Assembly (NCBI GenBank): GCA_009937575.1 | Contig: JAACFI010000010.1 | Coordinates: forward strand, 1-32,070 | From: Haliea sp. | GTDB lineage: Bacteria > Pseudomonadota > Gammaproteobacteria > Pseudomonadales > Halieaceae | DNA: 32,070 bases | Direction of reading: 5' to 3' | Part shown: positions 32,042-32,070 of the stretch, one piece after another | Position numbering within the stretch: the stretch's first letter is position 1 | How the letters are laid out: each line of letters starts with the position of its first letter | Notes under the pieces: model-generated | What the model was told of the DNA's origin: nothing | The model's database searches: none | The model's input: only the letters and a program-made list of their open reading frames with translations | Position numbers and translations under genes: made by a program

Positions 32042-32070
32042 ATGGATCAAACCATGCCCGAACTCGATAT
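32042..32070 (+). CDS. Possible start of next gene, cut by window edge
   Basis: An ATG at 32042 or 32054 opens a frame (MDQTMPELD...) to the window end. Only 9 codons are visible, with no clear ribosome site, so function cannot be judged. The position after the REP pair and on the same strand as the operon makes a new gene plausible. Confidence 0.3.

Noticed and set aside
1-32070. CRISPR array, defence island, prophage or integrative element
   Set aside because: No direct-repeat array, integrase, transposase or phage gene was seen. The window is metabolic and transport genes with uniform GC-rich coding.

Overview
The window reads as about 32 kb of chromosome from a GC-rich marine gammaproteobacterium. 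The gene content (TonB-dependent receptor, OruR-type AraC regulator, many SDRs, CoA-ester catabolic genes, AcrB-type RND pump, MscK-like channel) would fit the Halieaceae/Spongiibacteraceae type of organism. That placement is inference from gene content only. Coding density is high, no gap exceeds about 290 bp, and I see no tRNA, rRNA, CRISPR array, insertion sequence or phage gene.

Layout. 1-2078 is the 3' two thirds of an RND efflux permease, followed by a secreted SGNH hydrolase (2139-2774). 3014-4822 is a two-gene unit: a 3-hydroxyacyl-CoA dehydrogenase and an alpha/beta-hydrolase that has lost its nucleophile. On the minus strand follow an internally deleted Rieske oxygenase alpha-subunit remnant, a small methyltransferase and an SDR (4836-6624). 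A large MscK-like mechanosensitive channel fills 6742-10050. 10041-13793 (minus) holds a ThDP-dependent enzyme, an SDR and an AraC regulator, divergent from a TonB-dependent receptor (14082-16469). 16632-20263 (minus) holds a patatin lipoprotein, a Tat-signal DUF1214-type protein and an Old Yellow Enzyme. 20387-23200 (minus) holds a class III aminotransferase and a succinate-semialdehyde dehydrogenase, divergent from a LysR regulator. 24300-25843 holds a SYLF-domain protein and an orphan solute-binding protein.

The right end (25923-31949) is the most interesting part. A BphC/HsaC-like extradiol dioxygenase is divergent from a tightly packed five-gene operon: two DUF35 OB-fold proteins (one without its zinc ribbon), two thiolase-fold proteins without the thiolase Cys and His, and an acyl-CoA synthetase. 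By analogy with the actinobacterial Ltp2/ChsH2-DUF35 steroid side-chain aldolase, I infer a CoA-dependent retro-aldol or related carbon-carbon cleavage system acting on an activated side chain. The dioxygenase could act on a catecholic ring of the same or a related substrate.

A family of short palindromic REP-like elements (stem GGTGCGC/GCGCACC, flank CCTACGGG) sits in three intergenic gaps, at about 16.5, 25.9 and 32.0 kb.
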